Part shown: piece by piece, positions 1 through 9,540 of the stretch | How positions within the stretch are numbered: position 1 is the first letter of the stretch | How the letters are laid out: each line of letters opens with the position of its first letter | Origin: Candolleomyces eurysporus | Taxonomy: Eukaryota; Basidiomycota; Agaricomycetes; Agaricales; Psathyrellaceae | DNA length: 18,929 nt | Assembly (NCBI GenBank): GCA_027579435.1 | Contig: JANBPK010001026.1 | Span: forward strand, 1-18,929 | Direction: 5' to 3' | Program-made: the position numbers and the translations under genes | Notes under the pieces: model-generated | Seen by the model: only the letters and a program-made list of their open reading frames with translations | Databases searched by the model: none | What the model was told of the DNA's origin: nothing

Positions 1-787
1 GCCTGAGCAAATGCAGTGTCCCCAGTGCCCTCCTTTGCAAGAGGACATGGAATACCACCATGACCCAAATGGATACGCACACCTGTTGCCCAAAGCCAGT
101 CTGGAGAGTAATGGGTCCCTTGCCAACTCATAACACGATGGAAAGGGTTGGCAGCATGCTGTTTAGCACAACATTCCCTGCAGAATGAGGGGGAACCCAT
201 ACAATCCATACAATGCCATGGGCCATTTTCCTCCCCACACACACTGCATGTCCGTCCATCTACAGGTGCTGCCCGAGACACAACCCTGTCAACAAAATGC
301 TGTCGATGTTGCTGAACAAATTCTTCAAGGTAGTCCCTTTGTGTCTGCAGAATTTAGTTATCCAACCCAGAATGAATCCAAAAGTGCTGCTTACCTTGGT
401 TTGCCAAGGGTCAAGGTCAGGGTCCTCCTGAAAGAAATCATACTCCTGGCCTCCAAAGTCATTCACATCATCTGTTCTCTGCCTCTTGCTCTTGGGAGGT
501 GATTCGGATGATTGTAAGGTTGGATTCTTTGGAGGACTTGCAGGTGTGTATGTCTTCTGGAAGAGCTTTGATCCACCCTGCCCGTCGGATGCAACATCAA
601 AATCTTCAGGCTTTTCTTGCCAATCTTCTTCCTTGATTGCTTCATGGGAGGTAGGAATGAAAAAACGAGAGCAATAAATGCTTATCCTCAACTTATACCA
701 AGTCTCAAATGATGTCATCCAATATTGATCGGGCACGAATCTAGCCAGCTCTGCCGGGGTTATTGCACAACCAAAAACACCGATCAA
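1..787 (-). CDS. KDZ-family transposase, N-terminal part with CxC2 cysteine cluster (runs off window edge)
   Basis: Read leftwards. Exon 1 is about 787-395, an intron of 50 nt lies at 394-345 (donor GTAAGC, acceptor CTGCAG, phase 0), and exon 2 is 344-1 and still open at the edge. Exon 1 gives about 131 residues, mostly polar and charged, ending in an Asp/Glu-rich stretch. Exon 2 opens with a QRDYLEEF-type helix and then a metal-binding cluster: CxxC, eight residues, CxxC, six residues, CxxCC, then two His. It continues with FHRVMSWQG and VRIHLGHGGIPCP. This is the signature of the CxC2-like cluster found N-terminal to KDZ transposases (Kyakuja/Dileera/Zisupton). The RNase-H-like catalytic domain would lie beyond base 1. 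In the family the protein moves DNA transposons in the nucleus. The ATG at 787 is the first in frame, but an upstream exon is possible. The family call is secure; the start is less so. Confidence 0.85.
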
Positions 788-1012
788 ATAGCTCGGATGC
801 TGAGGCTTTGATTCGGAGCTTTGGGTCCGGTGATTTCACAATAAGGTACAGAGCACATGGGGAGTGCAGGATGCTATTGCTTTTCTGGTGGATTGTTGAG
901 ATCATGTCTCTTGGCCTAATGATTGCCCCTTGGTTGGATTGAACAAACAAATAAACAAAAACCAGAAAAAAACATCCCACTTTTTGCTTGCTACCACCAA
1001 CATATTGCAACC
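788..1012. promoter_or_regulatory. Putative divergent promoter between the KDZ gene and the HMG-like gene
   Basis: This is the 225-nt gap between two diverging start codons. The right side is an A-rich leader (about 940-985) just before an ATG in the favourable context accATGG. No clear TATA box is visible. The shared-promoter role is inferred from gene orientation only. Confidence 0.3.
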
Positions 1013-3458
1013 ATGGCAGTCACCAAATNGTCTGCTGCAGCTACCNAGCCTCAAAGGAAGAAGAAAAGATCGAACAGGGAGGCCAAGGCTAGAGCAAGTT
1101 GGCTTTCCCGTTGGAAGAAGCTGAATTCAAAGTACCGCCTCACCGAAAGCGACCTAAAAATTTGCAACGATGCACGCCAACNGTACAAAGACNCCCCTCT
1201 TNCTCTGCGTGCCCGACTTCTATCNACAACAGTCACCNAAATAATTGAAGGATATCGTGTACAGCACAATCTGGAGGAGGTGGACGCATTCATGCAGGAA
1301 AGAATTGACAAGGCGGTCCGAAAATGGATTAGGGACAGGACGAGGTCGCGTGTCAGGGCAGCCAAGATTGGAACCAAGTCGTACAATGCCCGCCGGGTTT
1401 TCTATCAGCAAAACAAAGAAAAGATCAAAAAGCGTGCCGCCGAGCTTAAAAAAGAGGACAAGAATTCCTGGTCGATTGGAACAACGGCCAAAGCGCTGAC
1501 CGAACTCTATGAAAGCCTCCCCAAGGAAGAAGTGGACAAGTTGCAAACCATTGCGAATGAGTGGAATGCCATGGGTCCCGGAGATGAGGTTCAGTTGGAG
1601 TAGGTGACAAACTCTTCATCCACCNGGCTTTTATTCTGACANCCTGTGGCCACCGGTGTTTGTAGCACTGCAATCAAGGCAATTCCCAAACGTTCCCTTG
1701 CGTTTTTTGAAGACTGCAGAAAGCAATATGGAGCGGTTTTCTTTGTCCTCTATGCACACAAGACTTCCAAGGGAGTTCAAGCTGGTATGATGGACTATAC
1801 AAAGAACATGGCCGGGGATGGACNATCTTTCAGCTCCAAAATGAAGGCAGAAATTGCAGATAGCGGAGTTCAGGAGATCTGGGAGGAATATGTCAACGCA
1901 AACTGGGGGGTCATGGAAGCCGAAGAAGCAGCTGGAATCACTNGACGAATGGGAAAATCAAGGAAGACGATGCATTTGCCCATGAACAAGTGGGGTGANC
2001 CCATCCTGCCAGATGTCGACTTGGTGGCANAGTCCGGGGAGCTTCCTGCCGAGTTTTCAGGTCTTCNGGAATACCTTCAAACCATGCTCCGAACATTCCT
2101 CTCNATGCACTGGGGACTTGCTGGACCAGTCACTTCCAAGGAGCCNACGGTGCCTTGGAGCGATATAATCAAAGAACCANGGCAGTATATTCGCTCGAAA
2201 TATCTGCCTGATAACTTGGTTGAATTGCTCAAGGATCCATCCAAGGTGCCAATCAACGATTGTTTGTCCCTTCTGATTTTCTGGTTGGAAAGACAGAGAG
2301 CTGGCAAAGATGTGGTATTCGAGTTCTCACATTGGCAACAAAGTCGGTATAAAAAGCCGGTGCCTCGTGAACCCCGGCGGAAGGCCCCTGTCATTCCTGA
2401 TAAGCCAGGCTTCAAAAACGTCGAATCGGAGGAAAGCAGTGAGGAAGAAATGGAGACAAGGCAAACCCGTTCAAAAAAGCATTCAGAGTCGGGTGGGAAA
2501 GGGAAGAGTACTTCGGGTAGGAAAGGGAAGCAGGCGAAGTCAGGTGGGGGGAAGAAGGGGCAAGAAGAGTTGGATGAAGACTTGGAAGATGAATGGGCTG
2601 ATGATGAATCGGTCGACGAAGAGGAATGGGCTTCTGAGGATGAATGGGGAGGAGTGGCAGAAGATGAAGGCACCGTCTCAACCTCAAGCCAAGATAGCTC
2701 GGACTTGGATCAAGACTCTGACTCGAGCGGCTCAGANGACCGGGTTTTCAGCAAGAAACTCGGCAATGAAACCCNGGCAAAAAAAGCGGACGAGGATGAC
2801 TCTGGCTGCGAAAGTGGAGAGGGTACAATAAGTCCACCGGTGTTTCAAACTCCTGGATCAAGCCCTGACCACCCGAGTAAAAAACTCAAAGTACCCGTCG
2901 ACTCGGTGGCCTGGTTTATTGAACTCGAAGATTACTGCCATCTGAATGGAGCGATCGATTTGGGAANCCCGGCGGGACCCTCGGATGGAAGGGGCAAAAA
3001 TGGGTCGCGGGCGAATTCAAGGGACAGAGAGTCCGGTGGTGGTACGGATGGAAACGAAGAGTCGGAAACAGGAGAGAAACGCAAAAGGAACAATTCTGAC
3101 AATGGATCAGACCTGTTTTCGCAAGATGGCAAAGATTCTGACAATGCGTCAGACATAGACAAGATATCGGAGCTTGGTGACATCAAGATTGGGCCTCCAA
3201 GGNAAAAAAAAATCAACTGCACAACCCAACCCCGGTGATCCAGCACCCTCACCCTCACCTAGACCTAGTGAGGGTAGCCCAGCGAAGAATACCCGAAGTC
3301 AAGCCCGCAGGCCTGCACCTCGTACGGTCACGAAAAAAGTGCCTGGAACCCCGGCAAACCCAGATCGCCTGTTTGACTTGAGCTCTTGGCGCCAAACACG
3401 CAGTCTTTATACCCCTAAGCCACAAGGTCATTATGCACGTCTCCACAGAGGCCTATAG
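1013..3458 (+). CDS. Large HMG-box-like protein with basic and acidic tail, probably nuclear; KDZ-element partner gene
   Basis: Exon 1 is 1013-1588 (192 codons) and exon 2 starts at 1643. The intron 1589-1642 is inferred: its donor GTTCAG is weak, its acceptor CAN becomes CAG if N1642 is G, and both sides are phase 0. The frame runs to N3203. Leaving that N out before nine A's continues the frame to a stop at 3458, giving 796 residues. Residues about 118-186 resemble an HMG box: RRVFYQQNKEKIKKRA, a spacer, then AKALTELYESLPKEE and ANEWN. The middle (residues 200-440) is globular and unrecognised. From about 453 there is a low-complexity tail with Ser/Glu, Lys/Gly (possible nuclear signal), Asp/Glu/Trp-rich and Asp/Ser-rich parts. 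Related hypothetical proteins are common in mushroom genomes. A chromatin or DNA-binding role is inferred. About 20 in-frame Ns lie in it. It is divergent from the transposase and could be the element's second gene. The ATG at 1013 is preferred over 923 because of its context. Confidence 0.7.
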
Positions 3459-3635
3459 TCATCCTTTCTGTATTGCATTCAACAATGGTTCCCTGTCGTA
3501 TGATATCCAAATTGATCGCATGAATTACCGCATCGAGCCTGAAAAAGTCAGTCAATCAGTCTGAATATAAATGGGGAAATGGTCATCTTTAAATATGGAC
3601 TTTACTGTGGGCCGTGATCACCATCTACCCTACAT

Positions 3636-4976
3636 ATGAGCCATCACTCCCCCTCCCCCTGTGACCCTTCCGAACTGAATCCAAGATGGAACCGCGCTCG
3701 GAATAAAGCATGGATGGCTGCCTGTGTTGCCATTCAGGTATTCCACAGCGAGAAGGAACGCAAGAAAATAGACATTGAAATCCCGGACGAGATTCAAGAC
3801 ATCTATTCCGATATTCTTCTGGCAGCACGCACTTGTGTCGAGGCGTTTGCCACTCGAGGTTTGTTCCACCATCAATCTCAATAAACCAGAAGTTGAGACA
3901 AGTTAGTGACGCTGCCATGGGAACTTCGGGAGTACGAACAATCCCTCTCAAAGATGCAAAATGGTTTCAATGTGAAGGCAGAGGCAGCAATGATGGCAAA
4001 ATTCCCCCCACTAAGCCACACCCGCAGCCTTGAAACCCGGCCATTCATTGTTGTTGACAAAGCCGGTGAGATAGGACTATGGCATTTGCCCTCCGTAATC
4101 TCTAGCCGTCTCCAACGCCTCGTGGAGAAGGCGACAAGGCAACTGCACGAAAAGGCCCCTACATTATTCAAAGTTGGCGATGGCCCTCCAACCCGGTGTG
4201 ACCCTTCCCTATTCCAAACATCGGCGGCCAATGTGTGGGGACACGGAGCAGCCTGTTTATGCTACTGCTGGTTCCAGCAAGCGCACGATGTATGTTACCT
4301 TCCCGTCACCTGGCATGTCTGACGTTTAATCCAGTCCCTCCCCGAGGAAAACCCCGGCCCATCAAGCAGCTGTCTTAAACATCGGCAGGCGATTTTGGAA
4401 TACCTCAATAATATAACACCGGTGATGTGCATTATGGCAGCGCTGTTGAGGATCATGAACCCAGCCCAATTTTCCCAATGCTTCCGACTCTCGAAGCAGA
4501 TTGCATGTGTCCCTGTAAATCATCGGCAGGACATGCTCGACCTCTTGGAGTTTTGGTCTTCCCCATTTCACTGTATGCAGCTCATTGTCAACCGAGAGAC
4601 CTTGGATCACAGAGACACTCGAGGGTGGGCACTTGGATACGACCTCCTGGCGACCTTCGGAAACTACAACAATGGGGTCTTATCTCTCCCAACCATAGGA
4701 CTCAAATGCGCATACAATCCGGGTATGGTCACCGGACTCATGGGCAAGATCTTCATCCACGGTGTTCGGCCAGTCAACGGTGAACGATTCTGCTTTGCAC
4801 AATTTGTTCGGCCTGGCGTGTTTTTGCGTGCCTTCCCGGGGAAGCCAGAACCACAGCCGCCTTCCATCTCGCTTATCGAAAACATCGGAAATCTGACCGG
4901 GAATTTCCATTGGGAGAGGTATGGAGCGACACCAAACACCTATACTTTCGCGCCCATAAGTGTCACCCATATATAG
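3636..4976 (+). CDS. TET/JBP-family 2-oxoglutarate/Fe(II) dioxygenase, apparently intact
   Basis: There are three exons: 3636-3858, 3907-4289 and 4335-4976. The introns are 48 nt (GTTTGT...TTAG, phase 1) and 45 nt (GTATGT...CCAG, phase 0). The product is 415 residues, fitting a single-domain fungal TET/JBP protein. Visible family features are RPFIVVDKAGEI near the middle, then NRETLDHRD giving the HxD iron ligands (about H294 and D296). After YDLLATFGNY and NPGMVTGLMGK come the distal ligand in IHGV (about H344) and the 2-oxoglutarate-binding Arg in GERF (about R353). In the family, such enzymes oxidise 5-methylcytosine or thymine in DNA using 2-oxoglutarate, O2 and Fe(II), acting in the nucleus. 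Fungal copies are often carried by KDZ transposons, which matches the neighbours. No CXXC or other accessory domain is seen. Activity and substrate are inferred. Confidence 0.8.
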
Positions 4977-5097
4977 TAACTGTCGGAGCACGTGCGTGGG
5001 AGTCGGGGCCTAACTAGGAAAATGAAATTTTTTGACTGCAAACCTTAATCGAGCTCCTTCTCTCCTACCCACCTTCCTCATATCTAATATTTGCTTC

Positions 5098-6401
5098 ATG
5101 TCATCCAATCGGCTAACACGTGTAAAGTTAACTTGTCTCACTGCATTGCAAATATGGGATACCGAGCTCAGCCCCACAAGCGCCACCGAAGCAATCAGCT
5201 GTGACGTTAGAATTCCGACAGAAATAGACGACCTCCTGGCGGACATCGCTCAGGCAGTCCGGGCGTGTGTGTCCGCTTTTAGAAACCAAGGTACCGCCAC
5301 TTTGATATACCCCGGCCGCTGGGCTAACTATTTTTAGTGCCTCTAGGGATCAAATCGATTGAAGACGTCATTAGACAAAGGGGTGAAGTTGACTTATGGA
5401 GTCCAGGTCACGGTATTACTGGCCGGCCTTTCGTTGTCGTAGATCAAGAAGACCGGCTCGTCGCGTGGAATATCCCCGGTGCAATATCTCCCTGCCTCCA
5501 AAAGATCGCAGAAACCGTGGTGGCATCTCTCCTTGCCAAGGTTCCTGACTTCCTAAGCAGCCCAGGAACATATGGCGAAGCCGAGTATCCCTGCTCCTCA
5601 AAATATCCTTCTGGGATGGCCCGCCTTTCACCTTGTTGTTTCATGGATACAGCGCAATTAGCAAGTGTCATCCCTGTACTTTTTTGGCGACCCACTAATC
5701 TCAATATTAGAAACCCGGCCCAACAAGGGTATGCAGAAACCATCCTGTGGCGGTCAAAACATTTTTTGAAAACCTGGAACCCTTGTTCTGCATCCTCTCT
5801 GCAATCGATCACATTATCCTCCCTCATCAATATCAGCAGATGGAACGGGTCTGGCGGCATCTCTCCAAAGCAGAGGTGGACAATCAGGACTTGGTGAACG
5901 ATTTGTCGCCCTCATTTTGCCTCCCATTCCCACTCCTCCAGCTTTTATCCAACTACTCTCGTCCTACCGCGTTACAAGCCAGCAATTTGGCAGCGAGATT
6001 GGGTAGTGCATGCACAGTTCGGGGATTTTGCACCGGGACTGGTCGACCTGCCTGCGTGTGCTCACACCGGTGTTTGTGAGCCAGGCACTGTTACTGCCAT
6101 CATGGCGCGCTATATTCCTCGTGGTTTCCCACCAGTCGCCAGGGAACGGTTCATCCTCACGCAATCATTTTGTAATCCCCTCGTCCGTTATGTTGGCCTT
6201 GCAGACCTACCAGCTGGAGCCTCTGCCTCGATCGAGAACGTTGTTGCTGCTGCCTCGACAGAGGACCGCAACCTCGCTGCACTGAGCAAGGTTGATTCTC
6301 AAGTTTACGAGTGGAAGCCCTCCGGAATCCCGGATCACTATTGTGCCTGCTGTTGGGAGGACCCTACTATAAGCCATGTTCGTTATCACCCTCCATCTTG
6401 A
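5098..6401 (+). pseudogene. Degenerate TET/JBP-like dioxygenase paralogue, frameshifted and without iron ligands
   Basis: This is a tandem paralogue of the gene just upstream. Exon 1 is 5098-5290, followed by a 47-nt intron (5291-5337) at the same position and phase as intron 1 of the upstream gene. Exon 2 is 5338-5675 with RPFVVVDQEDRL matching the upstream RPFIVVDKAGEI. A second intron is likely 5676-5710; at 35 nt it is short, but it is in phase and restores the NPGP/KPGP alignment. Exon 3 starts in one frame and must shift by one between about 5950 and 6000 to reach the homologous C-terminal part (AQFGDFAPGLVDLP, EPGTVTAIMARY), ending at 6401. The HxD His is absent; QRD appears at the likely place in the second frame. 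The distal His is replaced (PRGF for IHGV). It is either a pseudogene or, if the frameshift is a sequence error or an unseen intron, a catalytically dead paralogue. Confidence 0.65.
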
Positions 6402-6540
6402 TGCATTCCAAGGGGATATACCTTAGATGCTCTTCCTCAAAACCTCGGTAGAATTAGACGCAGTTTGCTGGTGCACTATACCTGGAATTACATACCCTTT
6501 ATTTTCTTTAGCCGTCAAAACCCGTCGTACAGATGATACG

Positions 6541-6995
6541 ATTTTCAGTTGGACGCAGAGAATTTTAATAAGCTTACTACCTGGTATTATCGGTGAACGA
6601 TATAAATACGACTAACCCCGGCCACCGTGACCGTACTTTCTCTTCCCTGGCTGTCAGAACCCTGGTTGAATCAAGGTCACCCTTGATTTTCAGTTGGGCC
6701 AGAAAAGTAGAAATCAAACGTGCTAATTGCCTTGGGACTCGTGTGCACTAGGAAGCCCGTTCACTGGTGTCTGTCATGAGAAACGATGTAAATTGACTAA
6801 CTTCAACTGCCGGCGAATACACCGCCTATTTCTTCTCTGGCTGAATCAATGACCCTTGATTTCAGTTGGGTGAGACTAGAGATCAAACATGCCAAATGCC
6901 TTTGTACTATCTAGCGTCAGGTTACTGGGAACCCCGGCGACCGGTGTCCATGCTTTCTACCCCTATCCTGTGAGAAATGATGTCCATTTTAGTGA
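6541..6995. repeat. Diverged tandem repeat, 2-3 units, period about 145-172 nt
   Basis: The word TTTCAGTTGG recurs with its core CAGTTGG at 6546, 6691 and 6863. The last two copies share much more: a leading TTTCTC/TTTCTT...TGGCTG, then CCCTTGATTT, GAAATCAAAC or GATCAAACAT, TGCC, and a GTGTC...GTGAGAAATGATGT-like end. There is no coding pattern until the ATG at 7052. The repeat fills the gap between the TET-like pseudogene and the next gene and may form the latter's upstream region. Confidence 0.55.
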
Positions 6996-7051
6996 GATGA
7001 TGGCTGGGCAACACTCAGTTTTTGAATTTACAGGCTTCACTCTTCACCATC

Positions 7052-7881
7052 ATGTCCTCGACATCATCACACATTTCCCCATCCAATGTCGCCGATTACA
7101 AGGACGAAGACTTTCAACTGTGGACATACTACATGTCCAGCAGACTTAGAGCCGCCGTCAAGGGCTCCGTTGCCGTCAGGGACTGGAGTTTCAATCTCAT
7201 GCATCCAGAGTTCTTCTCTTATCTCCACCATGAGGCGGTGAGTTGTACCGGCATCCATTTCATTTTGTGAGACTCAAGCCAAAAAGGGGTTAGCAATCAC
7301 TGTTGTTTTAGCTTGTACTGCCTGCAATCAGCACATGGAGATACCCCCCNTATTTCCGCTACCTACATACGATGATTGTCGGGGTCGATGTCCTGACCCC
7401 GGAAGTCCTGGGTTCACTGGTCTACCACGCATATGATCCGGACAACATCATGTCAGATGATGTTTTAGCGGACTACAAGGAACCATGGTGGCGTGCCCTC
7501 TCGACAATTGGACCTGTACCCCAGCGGCTGGAAAGTCTTGTCGATTGTTTGAACGCATTTCAAGAAGATCGATGCCAAATGGTTGGGAACGAAAAGCCTA
7601 TTCAGCCGCTACCCCCTGTCGATCTTGAAGACGCCAGAAAACTCCTCTCTCGGGTGCAGCTAGCCAGTTACAGTGCAGCAAACCTCCGCATTGTTGGCCT
7701 GGAGAAGCTCGGGGAGAATTTGAGAGAGGCAGGATACAGGATTCCATTGAAAGCACCGACCGACATTATACACAAAGCCCAGCAGCAGATTGCCAATCCG
7801 ATACAGAAGAAACCCACCAGGTGGGAGCTAGCGCAAAGATTTGTGCTAAAATTTGGGGGGTCCCTCGACGGTACAAGATAA
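7052..7881 (+). CDS. Hypothetical protein, 252 residues, unrecognised
   Basis: Exon 1 is 7052-7237 (62 codons), the intron is 7238-7311 (donor GTGAGT, acceptor TTTTAG, phase 0), and exon 2 is 7312-7881. The ATG lies in CATCATGTCC. The N-terminal part is Ser-rich, followed by DEDFQLWTYYMSSRL and an aromatic stretch around the intron. Exon 2 contains TWRYPPYFRYLHT and a long helical, charged C-terminal half. No signal peptide, membrane segment or catalytic motif is evident, and I do not recognise the family. N7350 lies at a wobble position in a Pro codon and must be a real base for the frame to stay open. It is collinear with the TET/JBP genes, so it may be cargo of the same element. Confidence 0.6.
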
Positions 7882-8146
7882 GATTTACATATCGCATGTG
7901 TACTTTTACAAAGTATGAAATTTATGGAATCCAATAATTGACCTGCTGCGTCACAAGGCATGGCAGAACACCGGCTACCAAGTCTCGTTCACAGTAGGCT
8001 GGATTGACGCTTGCCTGCCTGGCATGGTAGAACCCTGGTGACTGTTTACAGTCCAACAAAGCCAGCAGGGCAGGGGCCACAAAATATTGCACAACTATAG
8101 ATGATGCAACTCGATGCGTGCAAGTTCAACATGCCATGTTGACAAG
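7882..8146. other. Non-coding spacer with a short direct duplication
   Basis: No gene is visible. The phrase GGCATGGCAGAACACCGG near 7960 recurs imperfectly as GGCATGGTAGAACCCTGG near 8020. Confidence 0.4.
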
Positions 8147-8345
8147 GCGGCTGCAGAATGCCGGCGAGTTCCCCTGTCATGTTCACGGTGCGGCTGCAGA
8201 ATGCCGGCCAGTTCCCCTGTTATGTTGACGGTGCGGCTGCAGGTTGCCTGGCTNGNTTGACCTGTCATGTTGACNGTGCGGCTGCAGGTGGCCTGGTTAG
8301 TTTGACCTGTCATGTTGACGGTGCGGCTGCAGGTTGCTGGCAGCA
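8147..8345. repeat. Minisatellite, 43-45 bp units
   Basis: GCTGCAG starts at 8150, 8193, 8236, 8281 and 8326, so the unit length is 43, 43, 45 and 45 bp. Each full unit ends in TGTCATGTTGACGGTGCG or a one- to two-base variant. The first two units carry AATGCCGG and the last ones GTTGCCTGG or GTGGCCTGG, so two sub-families exist. Three Ns (8254, 8256, 8275) lie in unit 3, as expected where near-identical units are collapsed. The units abut directly, with no variable spacers. Confidence 0.9.
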
Positions 8346-8394
8346 TTCTGTATAGGTGCCACTGCCGTTGTCTTACCGAGGTTGACCCTGGCCT

Positions 8395-8720
8395 GGATAC
8401 CTGCCGGGTTTACTTATCCCAACCGGGGTTTAAGGCTCGTGAACATTTTGGATAACACGCTCACCTGCAAGTTTGAAGGCTCAAATCTTTGGGTGGTTCA
8501 AATTTAACTCCTGCCGGTGTTGTATCCGCCAGGCTTACTTATCCTGGCAGAGGCCTAAGGGCTGCAAGCATTTGTATCTTAACTGCTCAAATCTAATTCC
8601 TGCCGATGTTTTACCGGCAGCTGGGGCTTATGTCGATCTGCCGGGGTTCTGGTTTGAAGTTTAGCTTGCCAGCAATTCATATGCCCTGGGCTTATTGTTC
8701 TTGCTGCCGGGGTTTGATTT
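8395..8720. repeat. Degenerate repeat built on CTGCCGG...CTTAT, period about 110 nt
   Basis: CTGCCGGGTTTACTTATCC near 8401 is echoed by CTGCCGG...GGCTTACTTATCC near 8513-8540, then by CTGCCGATGTTTTACCGGC near 8600 and CTGCCGGGGTT near 8637 and 8704. Words such as GCTCAAATCT also recur, near 8478 and 8583. The copies are too diverged for firm unit borders. No coding pattern is seen. Confidence 0.5.
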
Positions 8721-8905
8721 CAAAGGTGATGGTCACACCAGTGATCTTGCCAGGGTTCCATTGAAAAGGTTCTAGTTGCAAAGGATCAATAACCAGAGTG
8801 CGTCCATCAGCAGAGCACCTGTGATTTTTGCATACCTCACTGAAGTTGTGATCTGACCACAACATTGGCAAGACAATTGTATCATTAACTCCATAATTCC
8901 ATTAG
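8721..8905. other. Non-coding stretch without recognised features
   Basis: No convincing reading frame or repeat unit is seen here. Short open frames on the minus strand show no family motif. Confidence 0.3.
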
Positions 8906-9540
8906 CTGAGCAGCAGCCGCATTGTTTAGATGACATGAATTCAATTGTACATGCAGCAGCTGCAGCGTCTAAATGGCCTACCAATCTGGCAGTTTCACTG
9001 CAGCCGCACTGTCAAGACAGCCCAATAATTCTCTTGGCTGATTTGGGGCCGCACAGTTTAGATGGCCTACAACTTTCATAGAACAAGGAGCAGCCCTGCT
9101 GTTTAATTGAGCACGACTGCAGCCGCATCATCTAATCCACTTGTCAAATATGTTGTGCAAGCGGCTGCTCCGTCTATTTGTTCGTTTCTTTTTTGGTCCA
9201 TGCAGCCGCTTTGCTTAATTGCCCCCTCATGATGAGCTTGTATATTGCGGCTGCAGCGTCAAAAGAACCATGGCTTGGATGGCACAAACACCGGCCGCTG
9301 CATGTACTTGACCCTCGAACTTGCAACATCAGCGGCCTGTGTGTCTACCGAGCTTGTTTACATTCAGGGCTACCAGGGGCCTCTTTGTTTGCATGTCTTT
9401 TTTNGTATTGCAACACAATGCGGCTGCTCTGTGTGTATGCCAAAAAAATTCTGCCGCACGTGCCATGAAATTGCTCCGCCAAGAAACCCCGGGGGCCCGT
9501 CTGTCAGTTACGCACCAGACAACCCCGGCAGCCGCTGTGT
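8906..9540. repeat. Dispersed GCAGCCGC octamers in both orientations
   Basis: GCAGCCGC occurs at 8913, 9000, 9119, 9202 and 9528. Its complement GCGGCTGC occurs at 9161, 9247 and 9420, and GCAGCGTC or GCCGCAC variants lie between. Many copies are followed by a T/A-rich piece like TTTAGATGGCC or GTTTAATTG. The same octamer forms the unit joint of the minisatellite at 8147-8345, so both may come from one ancestral repeat. Confidence 0.6.

Noticed and set aside
463..645. Alternative minus-strand frame and a possible extra intron (GTATAA donor near 688) in KDZ exon 1
   Set aside because: Splicing there with the visible acceptors leads into frames that stop early; the continuous frame reaches the good donor at 394.
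2077..2673. Minus-strand frame of 198 codons, Ser-rich
   Set aside because: It is the antisense of the acidic, Ser/Glu-rich part of the HMG-like gene.
8147..8345. Regular repeats that might be taken for a CRISPR array
   Set aside because: The units are directly adjacent with no unique spacers, and the context is a fungal genome; it is a minisatellite.
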